Origin: an uncultured Eubacteriales bacterium
Lineage (GTDB): Bacteria > Bacillota > Clostridia > Oscillospirales > Oscillospiraceae
Length of the DNA: 11,857 nucleotides
Direction of reading: 5' to 3'
Assembly (NCBI GenBank): GCA_902492005.1
Contig: CABUJV010000052.1
Span: 1 to 11,857, forward strand
A program made the position numbers and the translations under genes. Positions 6,451-11,857 of this stretch are shown here, one piece after another (position 1 is the first letter of the stretch; each line of letters begins with the position of its first letter). The notes beneath the pieces are model-generated. The model saw only the letters and a list, made by a program, of their open reading frames with translations. It searched no databases and had not been told where the DNA came from.

Positions 6451-6780
6451 ATGCCTAAGAGTTGTTCCAAGGACCGCCCGCCGGTGTGGTCGGTGCCGGG
6501 CCCGCTGCCCGGCGGGGATGTCCGCGCCGGCGGCCGCGCCTCCTCCGCCCCATCGCTCCTTCCGGCAGAGGGGGCCGCCGCCCGCCGGGCGCGGCTGGAG
6601 GATATGCCCATGTGCCGCTACAGCCACCCCATCCCCACGGCCGCCTGCACCGAAGAGTCCGAGGTGGCCTGTCTGCTGCAATGGCAGAACGGGCTGCTGT
6701 GCGAGCTGCTGGGCACGGTCAACGCTCTGCTGGCCCTGGGTCTGGGCCACCCGCCGCAGGATCCGCCGTCCTGCCCCTGA
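6451..6780 (+). CDS. Small Cys-containing hypothetical protein
   Basis: I do not recognise a family. This is the only plausible plus-strand gene. From ATG 6451, preceded by GGAGGT at 7 bases, it encodes 109 residues with six cysteines (5, 55, 66, 74, 84, 108). Residues 6-50 are Pro/Ala/Gly/Arg-rich and look low-complexity; residues 68-97 (EESEVACLLQWQNGLLCELL then GTVNALLALGL) look like one amphipathic helix and are the part most likely to be conserved. A second well-placed start, ATG 6610 with GGAGG 8 bases upstream, would give a 56-residue protein holding that helix and five of the cysteines. It is divergent from the Crp/Fnr gene and ends directly at a strong bidirectional terminator. No signal peptide or membrane segment is clear. 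A sporulation or assembly role is only a guess. Confidence 0.6.
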   Translation: MPKSCSKDRPPVWSVPGPLPGGDVRAGGRASSAPSLLPAEGAAARRARLEDMPMCRYSHPIPTAACTEESEVACLLQWQNGLLCELLGTVNALLALGLGHPPQDPPSCP

Positions 6781-6781
6781 A

Positions 6782-6827
6782 AAACCGCATGACGCCCCGG
6801 CCTCACGGCCGGGGCGTCATGCGGTTT
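6782..6827. terminator. Bidirectional intrinsic terminator, perfect 21-bp stem
   Basis: Arms 6782-6802 and 6807-6827 are perfectly complementary with a TCAC loop (6803-6806). The GC-rich stem is flanked by A/T runs, with five T on the minus-strand side and TTT on the plus side. It lies between the convergent stops of the small plus gene (6780) and dfrA (6826), whose stop codon is inside one arm. Confidence 0.92.
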
Positions 6828-7317
6828 ATGTCGCGCTTCCGATCCTCCGATAAGTCACGTAGCGAAAGGCCAGGCCCTGATGCTCCAGGGACGGCTCCTC
6901 CGTCTCCACCGCCCAATCCTCCCGAGCGTCCAGGTCCGGAAACCAGGTGTCCGCCCCGGGAAAAACGGCGTCGATCTTGGTCACATAGGCCCGGTCGCAC
7001 CAGGGCAGCAAAGCCCGATAGACGCTGCCTCCTCCGATGACGAAGGCGTCGGAGGGGGCGGCCGCCAGCAGGCTCTCCAGATTGGGAAAGACCTCCGCCC
7101 CCTGCGGGCGGAAGTCCGGTTTCCCGGAGAGCACCAGATTCCGCCGGCCGGGCAGGGGCCGCCCGCCGGGGAATGTCGCCAGGGTCCTGCGGCCCAGGAT
7201 CACCGTGTGGGCAGTGGTCAGGGTCTTGAAGCGTCTGAGGTCCGCCGGGAGGTAGGCCAGCTGGTCCCCGTCCCTGCCGATGGCCCAGTTCCGGTCTACG
7301 GCTGCGATGAGCTGCAC
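6826..7317 (-). CDS. dfrA: Dihydrofolate reductase
   Basis: Reduces dihydrofolate to tetrahydrofolate with NADPH in the cytosol, completing the dTMP cycle with ThyA encoded upstream. The 163-residue protein has the family landmarks: MQLIAAVDRNWAIGRDGDQL at the N-terminus, LPADLRRFK with the catalytic acid D26, the NADPH-binding VILGRRT (39-45), FVIGGGSVYRALLPWCDRAY (92-111), and TKIDAVFPGADTWFPD (113-128). Length is normal for bacterial DHFR. The start is the GTG at 7317, with AAGGAG (7331-7326) 8 bases upstream. The frame stays open for a further 100 codons to 7617, but that part is low-complexity, lacks any DHFR similarity and coincides with a structured leader. The gene has its own promoter 340 bases upstream and ends in the bidirectional terminator. 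Confidence 0.95.
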   Translation of the reverse strand: MQLIAAVDRNWAIGRDGDQLAYLPADLRRFKTLTTAHTVILGRRTLATFPGGRPLPGRRNLVLSGKPDFRPQGAEVFPNLESLLAAAPSDAFVIGGGSVYRALLPWCDRAYVTKIDAVFPGADTWFPDLDAREDWAVETEEPSLEHQGLAFRYVTYRRIGSAT

Positions 7318-7626
7318 GGCGTTCTCTCCTTCCGATGCAGGCCCCGGAACCATACGCAAGCACGCCTTCCCCCATGGGAACCTGTCCTTGCGCGCGGTCC
7401 CGACCCGGGTGCTCCGCCGAATGGCACCAGACGGGGAGGCAGGAGCCGGAGGCTCCCCCCAGCGTCCCCCGCCCCGGTCGGTCGGCGCCGGCGCAGCCGG
7501 GCCTTCCCATCGGTCGCGGGGACGGGCGGTCTCCCCCCTGTCCTCGCCGTCTGGTCCTCGGTTGGCAAAGCCGGCGCGTCTGCCTCGGGTCGGCTTCGCC
7601 GGTATTGGTAGCACCAATGAGGTCTT
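7318..7626 (-). promoter_or_regulatory. Long structured 5' leader of dfrA (unclassified)
   Basis: The predicted dfrA transcript starts near 7626 and has about 300 nt before the GTG. On the minus strand I can fold it into successive helices: a closing helix (7621-7629 with 7564-7572) enclosing hairpin 7604-7618 (ATTGGT/ACCAAT) and a GCCG hairpin (7591-7601); a helix 7540-7547 with 7516-7523; hairpin 7430-7466 with a perfect GGAGCC/GGCTCC tip; and a 3' hairpin from about 7405 to 7340 (GGGACC/GGTTCC, CGCAAG/CTTGCG and TTCCC/GGGAA). The Shine-Dalgarno follows directly. I find no motif of the THF, TPP, cobalamin, T-box, SRP, tmRNA or RNase P RNAs. It is very GC-rich, so some pairing may be chance. 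Confidence 0.45.
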
Positions 7627-7632
7627 GCCTAC

Positions 7633-7661
7633 AAGATACCACAGATGTTGGTCAGTGTCAA
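7633..7661 (-). promoter_or_regulatory. Promoter upstream of the dfrA leader
   Basis: Minus strand: TTGACA (7661-7656), 17-base spacer, TATCTT (7638-7633). It lies in the only AT-rich part of the thyA-dfrA gap. A short inverted repeat, TGTTG (7646-7650) and CAACA (7659-7663), overlaps the -35 box and could be an operator. The rest of the gap up to the thyA stop (7662-7729) is an A-rich minus strand with no gene and no clear terminator. Confidence 0.75.
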
Positions 7662-7729
7662 CAATTTTTTGTCTGTTTTTGGCCCGGACCTCCGTTTTTT
7701 TGTCCTTTTGCCTGACAAGTTTTTCTAGC

Positions 7730-8560
7730 TTACACCGCCACGGGAATCTTTTCCTCCAGCGCGTGGGCCCGGTAACCCTCCAGCTTCAGATCGTCCCGGG
7801 TGAAGGCGTAGAAGTCGGTAACGGCGGGGTCCAGCGCCAGCGCGGGGGCTGGATAGGGCTCCCGGGCGATGATCTCCTCCACAATGGGCACATGCCGGTC
7901 ATAGATGTGGGCGTCGGCAATGACGTGGACCAACTCCCCCGCCTCCAGGCCGGAGACCTGGGCGAGCATGTGGACCAGGGCGGCGTACTGCATCACATTC
8001 CAGCCGTTGGCGGTGAGCATGTCCTGGGAGCGCTGGTTGAGCACGGCGTTGAGGGTCCGGCCGCTGACATTGAAGGTCACCGACCAGGCACAGGGGTAGA
8101 GGGCCATCTCGCTCAGGTCGTGGTGGTTGTAGAGGCTGGTGAGAATGCGGCGGGAGGCCGGGTTGTGCTTCAGGTCGTAGAGTACCCGGTCCACCTGGTC
8201 GAACTCTCCCTCGGGATAGCGGTGCTTCACCCCAAGCTGATAGCCGTAGGCCTTGCCGATGGAGCCGTTCTCGTCGGCCCAGGCGTCCCAGATATGGCTG
8301 TTCAGGTCGCGGATGCTGCTGGACTTTTTCTGCCAGATCCAGAGCAGCTCATCTAGGGCGCTTTTGAAGGCCATCCTGCGGATGGTCTGGATGGGAAATT
8401 CCTCCCGCAGGTCGTAGCGGTTGACGATGCCGAATTTCTTCACCGTGTGGGCCGGCGTTCCGTCCTCCCACCGGGGGCGGACGTTCTGGTCGGTGTCCCA
8501 CACGCCGTGGGCCAGGATATCCCGGCAATTTTCGATAAAAAGCTCATCGGCCCGGCTCAT
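7730..8560 (-). CDS. thyA: Thymidylate synthase (ThyA type)
   Basis: Methylates dUMP to dTMP using methylene-tetrahydrofolate, which is oxidised to dihydrofolate. The 276 residues hold the catalytic cysteine C157 in ALYPCAWSVTFNV, the dUMP-binding LNQRSQD (174-180; R177, S178, D180), N188 in GWNVMQY and the DAHIY motif (H218, Y220). The N-terminal TGQRTKTG-type segment is replaced by PRWEDGTPAHTVKKFG, a variant of the phosphate-binding loop seen in this clostridial subgroup. ATG 8560 has AGGAGG 7 bases upstream. The gene is transcribed in the same direction as dfrA but is separated from it by 412 bases with an internal promoter, so the two can be regulated separately. Confidence 0.97.
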   Translation of the reverse strand: MSRADELFIENCRDILAHGVWDTDQNVRPRWEDGTPAHTVKKFGIVNRYDLREEFPIQTIRRMAFKSALDELLWIWQKKSSSIRDLNSHIWDAWADENGSIGKAYGYQLGVKHRYPEGEFDQVDRVLYDLKHNPASRRILTSLYNHHDLSEMALYPCAWSVTFNVSGRTLNAVLNQRSQDMLTANGWNVMQYAALVHMLAQVSGLEAGELVHVIADAHIYDRHVPIVEEIIAREPYPAPALALDPAVTDFYAFTRDDLKLEGYRAHALEEKIPVAV

Positions 8561-8598
8561 AATGCGCCTCCTGTCCCGCTGTGGGCGATTTGTTCCCC

Positions 8599-8627
8599 AT
8601 CATAGCACATTTTTGCCCCGCCGTGAA
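8599..8627 (-). promoter_or_regulatory. Extended -10 promoter of thyA
   Basis: Minus strand: TTCACG (8627-8622), 17-base spacer, TATGAT (8604-8599) preceded by TGC, giving an extended -10 element. The leader to the thyA ATG is about 32 bases. Confidence 0.65.
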
Positions 8628-8649
8628 GCCCTTTTTGCGGGTTTTCGAA

Positions 8650-8701
8650 TAAGAGCAGAAAACGAGAGAGAACGCTTGGCTTTGCCAAACGTTCTCTCTC
8701 G
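8650..8701 (-). terminator. Intrinsic terminator of the glycosyltransferase-flippase operon
   Basis: A 12-bp stem (CGAGAGAGAACG, 8663-8674, with CGTTCTCTCTCG, 8690-8701) continues into TTGGC/GCCAA around a 3-nt loop. The single C/A mismatch (8675, 8689) becomes a G-U pair on the minus strand. A T-rich tract (TTTTCTGCTCTTATT) follows on the minus strand. It lies 8 bases after the preceding gene's stop and before the thyA promoter. Confidence 0.9.
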
Positions 8702-8708
8702 CTTTGAT

Positions 8709-9818
8709 TCAAAGCGTGGGGGGCGCCGCCGGTCTGGGCAGGGCCGCCCGGGGCCGCTCCCGCTGGGTCCGGAGGGGACTGGGAGAGAGTTCCCGTCCCC
8801 TCCGGCGGGCGCGCAGATGGACGGCCAGGGTGACGCCGCCGCTGATCAGGAGAAAGGCGTAAAAGCTGATGCCCCGGGAGACCAGGACCGCCGGCGTCAC
8901 CAGGGCGGGGCCGAAGAAGTGGGTGAAGGCCGTCAGAGCCACCCCCTCGGAGGCCCCCACCGCCCCCGGCAGGGGCAGCGAGCCCACCGCCAGATTCACC
9001 AGGGCCTGGGTGCCCACGATCTGGAGGAAGGACGCATCCTGGATGCCGAAGCCCCGGTACACCAGATAGGGCACGGCATACAGGGCAGTGAGCTGGAGGG
9101 CAGTCAGCGCCAGCAGGGCGGGCAGCAGGGACAGGTTGCGCTTCAGGCACTCCGCCCCCCGGCGGTACTCCGCCATCTGCCGCTCCAGCTTCTCCCGTAG
9201 CTCGGCCTCCCGGCGGACCAGCCGCAGCCGCGCCAGCAGTCCCAGCACGCCCCCCGTCAGCCGCGCGGCGGCGTTGGGAAGGAACATCATGCACAGCATC
9301 CCGGCGGTAAGGGACGCCATCACCGCGCCGCCGTAAAGCAGGAGCAGCCCCACCCCCGTCCCCAGGCTCTGGTGGATCCGTGATAGGCCGAAGAAGGCCG
9401 CCGCCGCGTAGAGCAGGGTCACCACCTGGTAGCACACGGCGATGAGCATCATGTTGAGAGAGCCGTGGGCGGCGGGCACCCCGTCCTTGGACATATAGTA
9501 GATCTGGGCGGGCTGCCCTCCAGTGGAGGAGGGTGTGATGGAGCTGACATAGAAGCCGGCGAAGGAGTAGCCCAGGCATTGACGGTAGGTGACCTTATGG
9601 CCCAGCCGGCCCAGGATCAGCCGGGAGCACATGGCCTCGCAGCCCACGAAGGCCGTCATCAGCCCCAGGCCACCCGGCACGCACCAGATCCGGACCTGCC
9701 GCAGCGCCGCCCCAAGGCTGGACAGGGGCTGGCGGCTGAGGAGGAACCAGGCGGTGCCCCCGATGAGGGCCAGCATCAGCAGCAGGCTCAGCCGGCTTTT
9801 CCGGTCATTCACGCGCAT
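8709..9818 (-). CDS. AglD/YbhN-type integral membrane protein (LPG_synthase_TM / putative lipid flippase)
   Basis: A 369-residue polytopic membrane protein with about seven or eight hydrophobic segments (roughly 10-27, 45-65, 83-100, 122-143, 155-180, 230-255, 265-290 and 308-335). The family signature stretches are present: YSFAGFYVSSITPSSTGGQP (84-103) and LPLPGAVGASEG (281-292), as in the PF03706 group that includes AglD and the membrane domain of lysylphosphatidylglycerol synthase. A cytosolic charged segment (about 200-228) and a basic, Pro-rich tail lack the MprF synthase domain. The ATG at 9818 overlaps the upstream glycosyltransferase by 10 bases; a GTG at 9812 (4-base GTGA overlap) is an equally good alternative. 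Coupling to a lipid glycosyltransferase suggests that it moves or uses the glycolipid product (inference). Confidence 0.88.
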   Translation of the reverse strand: MRVNDRKSRLSLLLMLALIGGTAWFLLSRQPLSSLGAALRQVRIWCVPGGLGLMTAFVGCEAMCSRLILGRLGHKVTYRQCLGYSFAGFYVSSITPSSTGGQPAQIYYMSKDGVPAAHGSLNMMLIAVCYQVVTLLYAAAAFFGLSRIHQSLGTGVGLLLLYGGAVMASLTAGMLCMMFLPNAAARLTGGVLGLLARLRLVRREAELREKLERQMAEYRRGAECLKRNLSLLPALLALTALQLTALYAVPYLVYRGFGIQDASFLQIVGTQALVNLAVGSLPLPGAVGASEGVALTAFTHFFGPALVTPAVLVSRGISFYAFLLISGGVTLAVHLRARRRGRELSPSPLRTQRERPRAALPRPAAPPTL

Positions 9819-10900
9819 ACCCCCTCGGTCTGAATCAGCGCGGAGAACCGGCGGACCAGAGCGTCCTCCTCCAGCCGGCCCTTCAGCGCGCGCATATTGC
9901 GGCTCATGCGTTCCAGCGCCCGGCCGTCGTACACCAGCCGCTTGATGGCCTCGATGCAAGCCTCCGGCTCCTTGGACGCCGTCCGGCCGATCTGATACCG
10001 GGTGATGAACCGGGCGTTGTTGATTTCCTGCTGCAAAAAGGGCTCCCAGGCCAGGATGGGCAGCTCGGAAGTGATGGTCTCAAACAGGGTAATGCCGCCG
10101 GGCTTGGACAGCAGCAGGTCGGCCCGGGCCATGTATTCGTACACCTTGTCGGTAAAGCCCAGCACCTCAATGTGCGCGTATCTGCCGTGGAGCCGGTCGT
10201 ACAGCTTCTGATTGCCTCCGGTGATGAGGGTCGTCCGGACACCGGGCAGAGCGTCCAGCGCCTCGTAAAAGCTGTCCTTCCGGGGCAGCAGGCCCAGGCC
10301 GCCTCCCATGATGAGCAGCCGCCGCTCCCGCTCACCGCCCCGGCGGGGCGGCGCCTGAAACTCCGGCTTTACCGGGATACCGGTGACCAGGATCCTCTCC
10401 GGCTCCACGCCCTTTTCCGCCAGGGCGTCCCGGATGTCGGGGGCCCCCACCAGGTAGCAGTCGGTGCCCTCGTTGAGCCACTCCGAGTGGGAGGTCAGGT
10501 CGGTGACACAGGTGACCAGGGGCACCGCCGCGCCGGTCTCCCGCTTGTAGTCGGCCATCAGCTGGGCGCAGGTGGGGTGGGTGCACACCACCGCGTCGGG
10601 CCGCCGCTGGGCCAGCAGCTCCAGCAGCTTGTCCTGAAAGTAGCTCTCAAAGGGCGGCTTGGTCTTAATGGCGATGTTCTCCGTACATTTATAATAGGTA
10701 TTGTAAAGGCCGCTTCCCAGGGTCACCAGCAGGGAAAACCCCTTATACAGCGCGTCGGATGCGTCGGGCATGGCATAGGCAAAAAAGTCCTCCACCTCCA
10801 CCCGTGCATCGGGGAAGGCGCGCAGCAGGCGCTGCCGCAGAGACTGGGAGGCAGACCAATGTCCCATGCCGAATTTTCCCGTCAGGATCAGAATGTTCAT
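9809..10900 (-). CDS. MGDG-synthase/UgtP-family diacylglycerol glycosyltransferase
   Basis: A 363-residue GT28-type glycosyltransferase that should act at the cytosolic membrane face, moving a sugar from a UDP-sugar to diacylglycerol. The N-terminal MGDG_synth domain (about 1-180) has the GKFGMGHWSASQSL loop (8-21), DFFAYAMP and VVCTHPTCAQLMADY; the C-terminal UDP-sugar domain (about 190-350) has LLIMGGGLGLLPRKD, ITGGN (226-230), GFTDKVYEYMARADLLLSKP with GG at 268-269, TLFET, and EPFLQQEINNARF. Family members make the glycolipid anchor of lipoteichoic acid or bulk glycolipids; whether this enzyme is processive or uses Glc or Gal cannot be told. ATG 10900 follows AAAGGGGGA. It overlaps the membrane protein downstream. 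Confidence 0.92.
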   Translation of the reverse strand: MNILILTGKFGMGHWSASQSLRQRLLRAFPDARVEVEDFFAYAMPDASDALYKGFSLLVTLGSGLYNTYYKCTENIAIKTKPPFESYFQDKLLELLAQRRPDAVVCTHPTCAQLMADYKRETGAAVPLVTCVTDLTSHSEWLNEGTDCYLVGAPDIRDALAEKGVEPERILVTGIPVKPEFQAPPRRGGERERRLLIMGGGLGLLPRKDSFYEALDALPGVRTTLITGGNQKLYDRLHGRYAHIEVLGFTDKVYEYMARADLLLSKPGGITLFETITSELPILAWEPFLQQEINNARFITRYQIGRTASKEPEACIEAIKRLVYDGRALERMSRNMRALKGRLEEDALVRRFSALIQTEGVCA

Positions 10901-10927
10901 GGCTGTTCCCCCTTTTCTATGGTACCC

Positions 10928-10953
10928 AGTATAACGGCCTTTTCTTTAGAAAA
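10928..10953 (-). promoter_or_regulatory. Candidate promoter and operator of the glycosyltransferase operon
   Basis: A TATACT -10 lies at 10933-10928 on the minus strand, about 28 bases before the start codon, with no good -35 at 16-18 bases. The expected -35/spacer region is instead occupied by a 14-bp palindrome, TTTTCTTTAGAAAA (10940-10953), suggesting a regulator-controlled promoter. A further inverted repeat CTTAA/TTAAG lies at 10967-10983. Confidence 0.5.
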
Positions 10954-11001
10954 TCGGGGGGCAATCCTTAACATTGCATTAAGATTTCCGCGCAGCACGC
11001 T

Positions 11002-11526
11002 TCAGACCCACTGAAAGCCCTCCACCGGCTCCGGCGCGCACACCGCCGCCCGCCAGCCGGGGCCGCCGAAGCTCTGGAACCTCAGCCCGTCCAGCCCGGC
11101 GGACATTCCCGGCTCCAGCAGCGGCACCCGCAGGTGCTCCGGCCGCCGGTCCAGACCCCGGCCGTCCTGCTTGGCCAGGGCCTCCTTCAGGGTCCACAGG
11201 GTGTAGAAATCCTCCCAGCGGCTCCCCCGCCCCCGGAACCAGGCCAGCTCCTCCGCCGACAGCGCCCGCAGCAGGGACTCCCGCCGGGGCCGCACCGCTT
11301 CCACGTCCGCCCCCACCGGGCCGTCCCCCAGGGCGCACAGCGCCCAGGGCCCGCTGTGGCTCAGGCTGAAGCAGAGCTCCGGTCGGTCCGGGAAATAGGG
11401 CTTCCCCCCGGGCGCCCGCTCCACGGCCGGCATCTGCTGCACGCCCCGGTCCGCCAGGGCGCGCTCCAGCAGCGCCCTGGCGTCCATTTTTCCGTCCGCT
11501 GTACGGGAGAGATAGAGCCGCAGCAC
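11002..11526 (-). CDS. 4'-phosphopantetheinyl transferase superfamily protein (Sfp/AcpT type)
   Basis: Transfers phosphopantetheine from CoA to a serine of carrier proteins. The 174-residue protein shows the superfamily motifs in order: GKPYF (41-45), SLSHSG (54-59, H57), VGADVE (71-76, Mg ligands D74 and E76) and FYTLWTLKEALAK (107-119, with K114 and E115). It is longer than AcpS (about 125) and shorter than Sfp (about 220), with a reduced N-terminal half. I chose the GTG at 11526 because AGGGGG lies 7 bases upstream and the product starts LRLYLSR, as in relatives; an ATG at 11568 would add 14 basic residues. No polyketide, nonribosomal peptide or carrier-protein gene is in the window, so the target is unknown. 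It may be the housekeeping enzyme or serve a distant cluster. Confidence 0.88.
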   Translation of the reverse strand: MLRLYLSRTADGKMDARALLERALADRGVQQMPAVERAPGGKPYFPDRPELCFSLSHSGPWALCALGDGPVGADVEAVRPRRESLLRALSAEELAWFRGRGSRWEDFYTLWTLKEALAKQDGRGLDRRPEHLRVPLLEPGMSAGLDGLRFQSFGGPGWRAAVCAPEPVEGFQWV

Positions 11527-11857
11527 GCCGCCGCCCCCTTTCTTCTGATTATGGCTTCCTTTTCTCATATTTAATCCTATTTTCCCGGGAAAAACAACGG
11601 TCTGCCGGTATCTTCCCGGTAAATTTCCCGAGAACCCCGCCGATGGGCCGCAGCCCCTCCCGGCACTGTCTGGAATGGAAGGTCCATCCATTTGCTTTTT
11701 AGGCGGGTCATGGAGTAGAATGTTCCTGTACGCCTTAAGCAGTTCTTAATCAATTCCCCTCTTGGGGCTTAAAACTCTGCTGATATGATACCACATAAGG
11801 AGTAAAGTGTACCCCTTGTCAAGGACAGATTTTATACGCGGACAGGGGAGTAAAGTT
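11527..11857. other. Gene-free right end: leader of the phosphopantetheinyl transferase gene and divergent promoter region
   Basis: No convincing gene lies in these 331 bases. The part nearest the transferase contains a 14-bp palindrome TTTTCCCGGGAAAA (11580-11593) and two more TTCCCG motifs (11613, 11626), plus a hairpin AATGGA/TCCATT (11674-11692). CCCC-TCTT-GGGG (11756-11767) forms a small stem flanked by TTAAG (11735) and CTTAA (11768). Overlapping extended -10 elements face opposite ways: TGATATGAT on plus (11781-11789) and TGGTATCAT on minus (11793-11785). GGAGTAAAGT occurs twice (11799-11808, 11847-11856) and may be a ribosome binding site for a plus-strand gene beginning at or past the right edge. 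Confidence 0.5.

Noticed and set aside
7318..7617. A 100-codon in-frame N-terminal extension of dihydrofolate reductase
   Set aside because: The added part is Pro/Arg/Gly-rich with no DHFR similarity, contains the foldable leader, and the GTG at 7317 has a well-spaced ribosome binding site and gives a normal-length enzyme.
7604..7618. T-box or THF riboswitch in the dfrA leader
   Set aside because: The T-box antiterminator sequence (GGTGG-ACCGCG type) and the conserved THF-riboswitch core are not present in the leader.

Overview
The window looks like chromosomal DNA from a GC-rich, low-motility-of-content Firmicute, most likely class Clostridia in the Oscillospiraceae (Flavonifractor/Lawsonibacter/Pseudoflavonifractor type). 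The reasons are the Firmicutes gene order rimP-nusA-ylxR-ylxQ-infB, strong AGGAGG-type ribosome binding sites, frequent GTG/TTG starts, and sigma-A-like promoters that stand out as AT-rich islands in GC-rich DNA. The genus is inference; no rRNA or other marker is present. All confident genes except one small one lie on the minus strand, so the window reads right to left.

From right to left: (a) 11527-11857 is a gene-free promoter/leader region, with a possible divergent gene starting at or beyond the right edge. (b) 11002-11526 is a Sfp/AcpT-type phosphopantetheinyl transferase. (c) 10900-8709 is a coupled pair, an MGDG-synthase/UgtP-type lipid glycosyltransferase followed by an AglD/YbhN-type membrane protein, closed by a strong intrinsic terminator. 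(d) 8560-7730 is thyA, then a 412-base gap holding its own promoter and a strikingly structured leader, then dfrA (7317-6826). ThyA turns methylene-THF into DHF and DfrA reduces DHF back to THF, so the two enzymes form the dTMP/folate cycle. (e) A perfect 21-bp stem forms a bidirectional terminator between dfrA and a small plus-strand Cys-rich hypothetical gene (6451-6780). (f) Divergent from that gene is a four-gene operon, Crp/Fnr regulator - lipoprotein solute-binding protein - permease - ATPase (6340-3205), with a palindromic operator at the regulator's predicted transcription start. (g) The transcription/translation operon rimP-nusA-ylxR-ylxQ-infB (3075 to the left edge, infB truncated) starts from a promoter whose -35 box overlaps the end of the ABC ATPase gene.

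No phage, insertion sequence, CRISPR, tRNA or rRNA was seen. The interest is in regulation: a terminator-like hairpin placed downstream of the nusA operon promoter (possible NusA attenuator), a roughly 300-nt multi-helix leader before dfrA that I cannot assign to a known riboswitch class, and a long nested inverted repeat between ylxQ and infB that could be a dispersed element or an RNA structure. No obviously new protein system is present.
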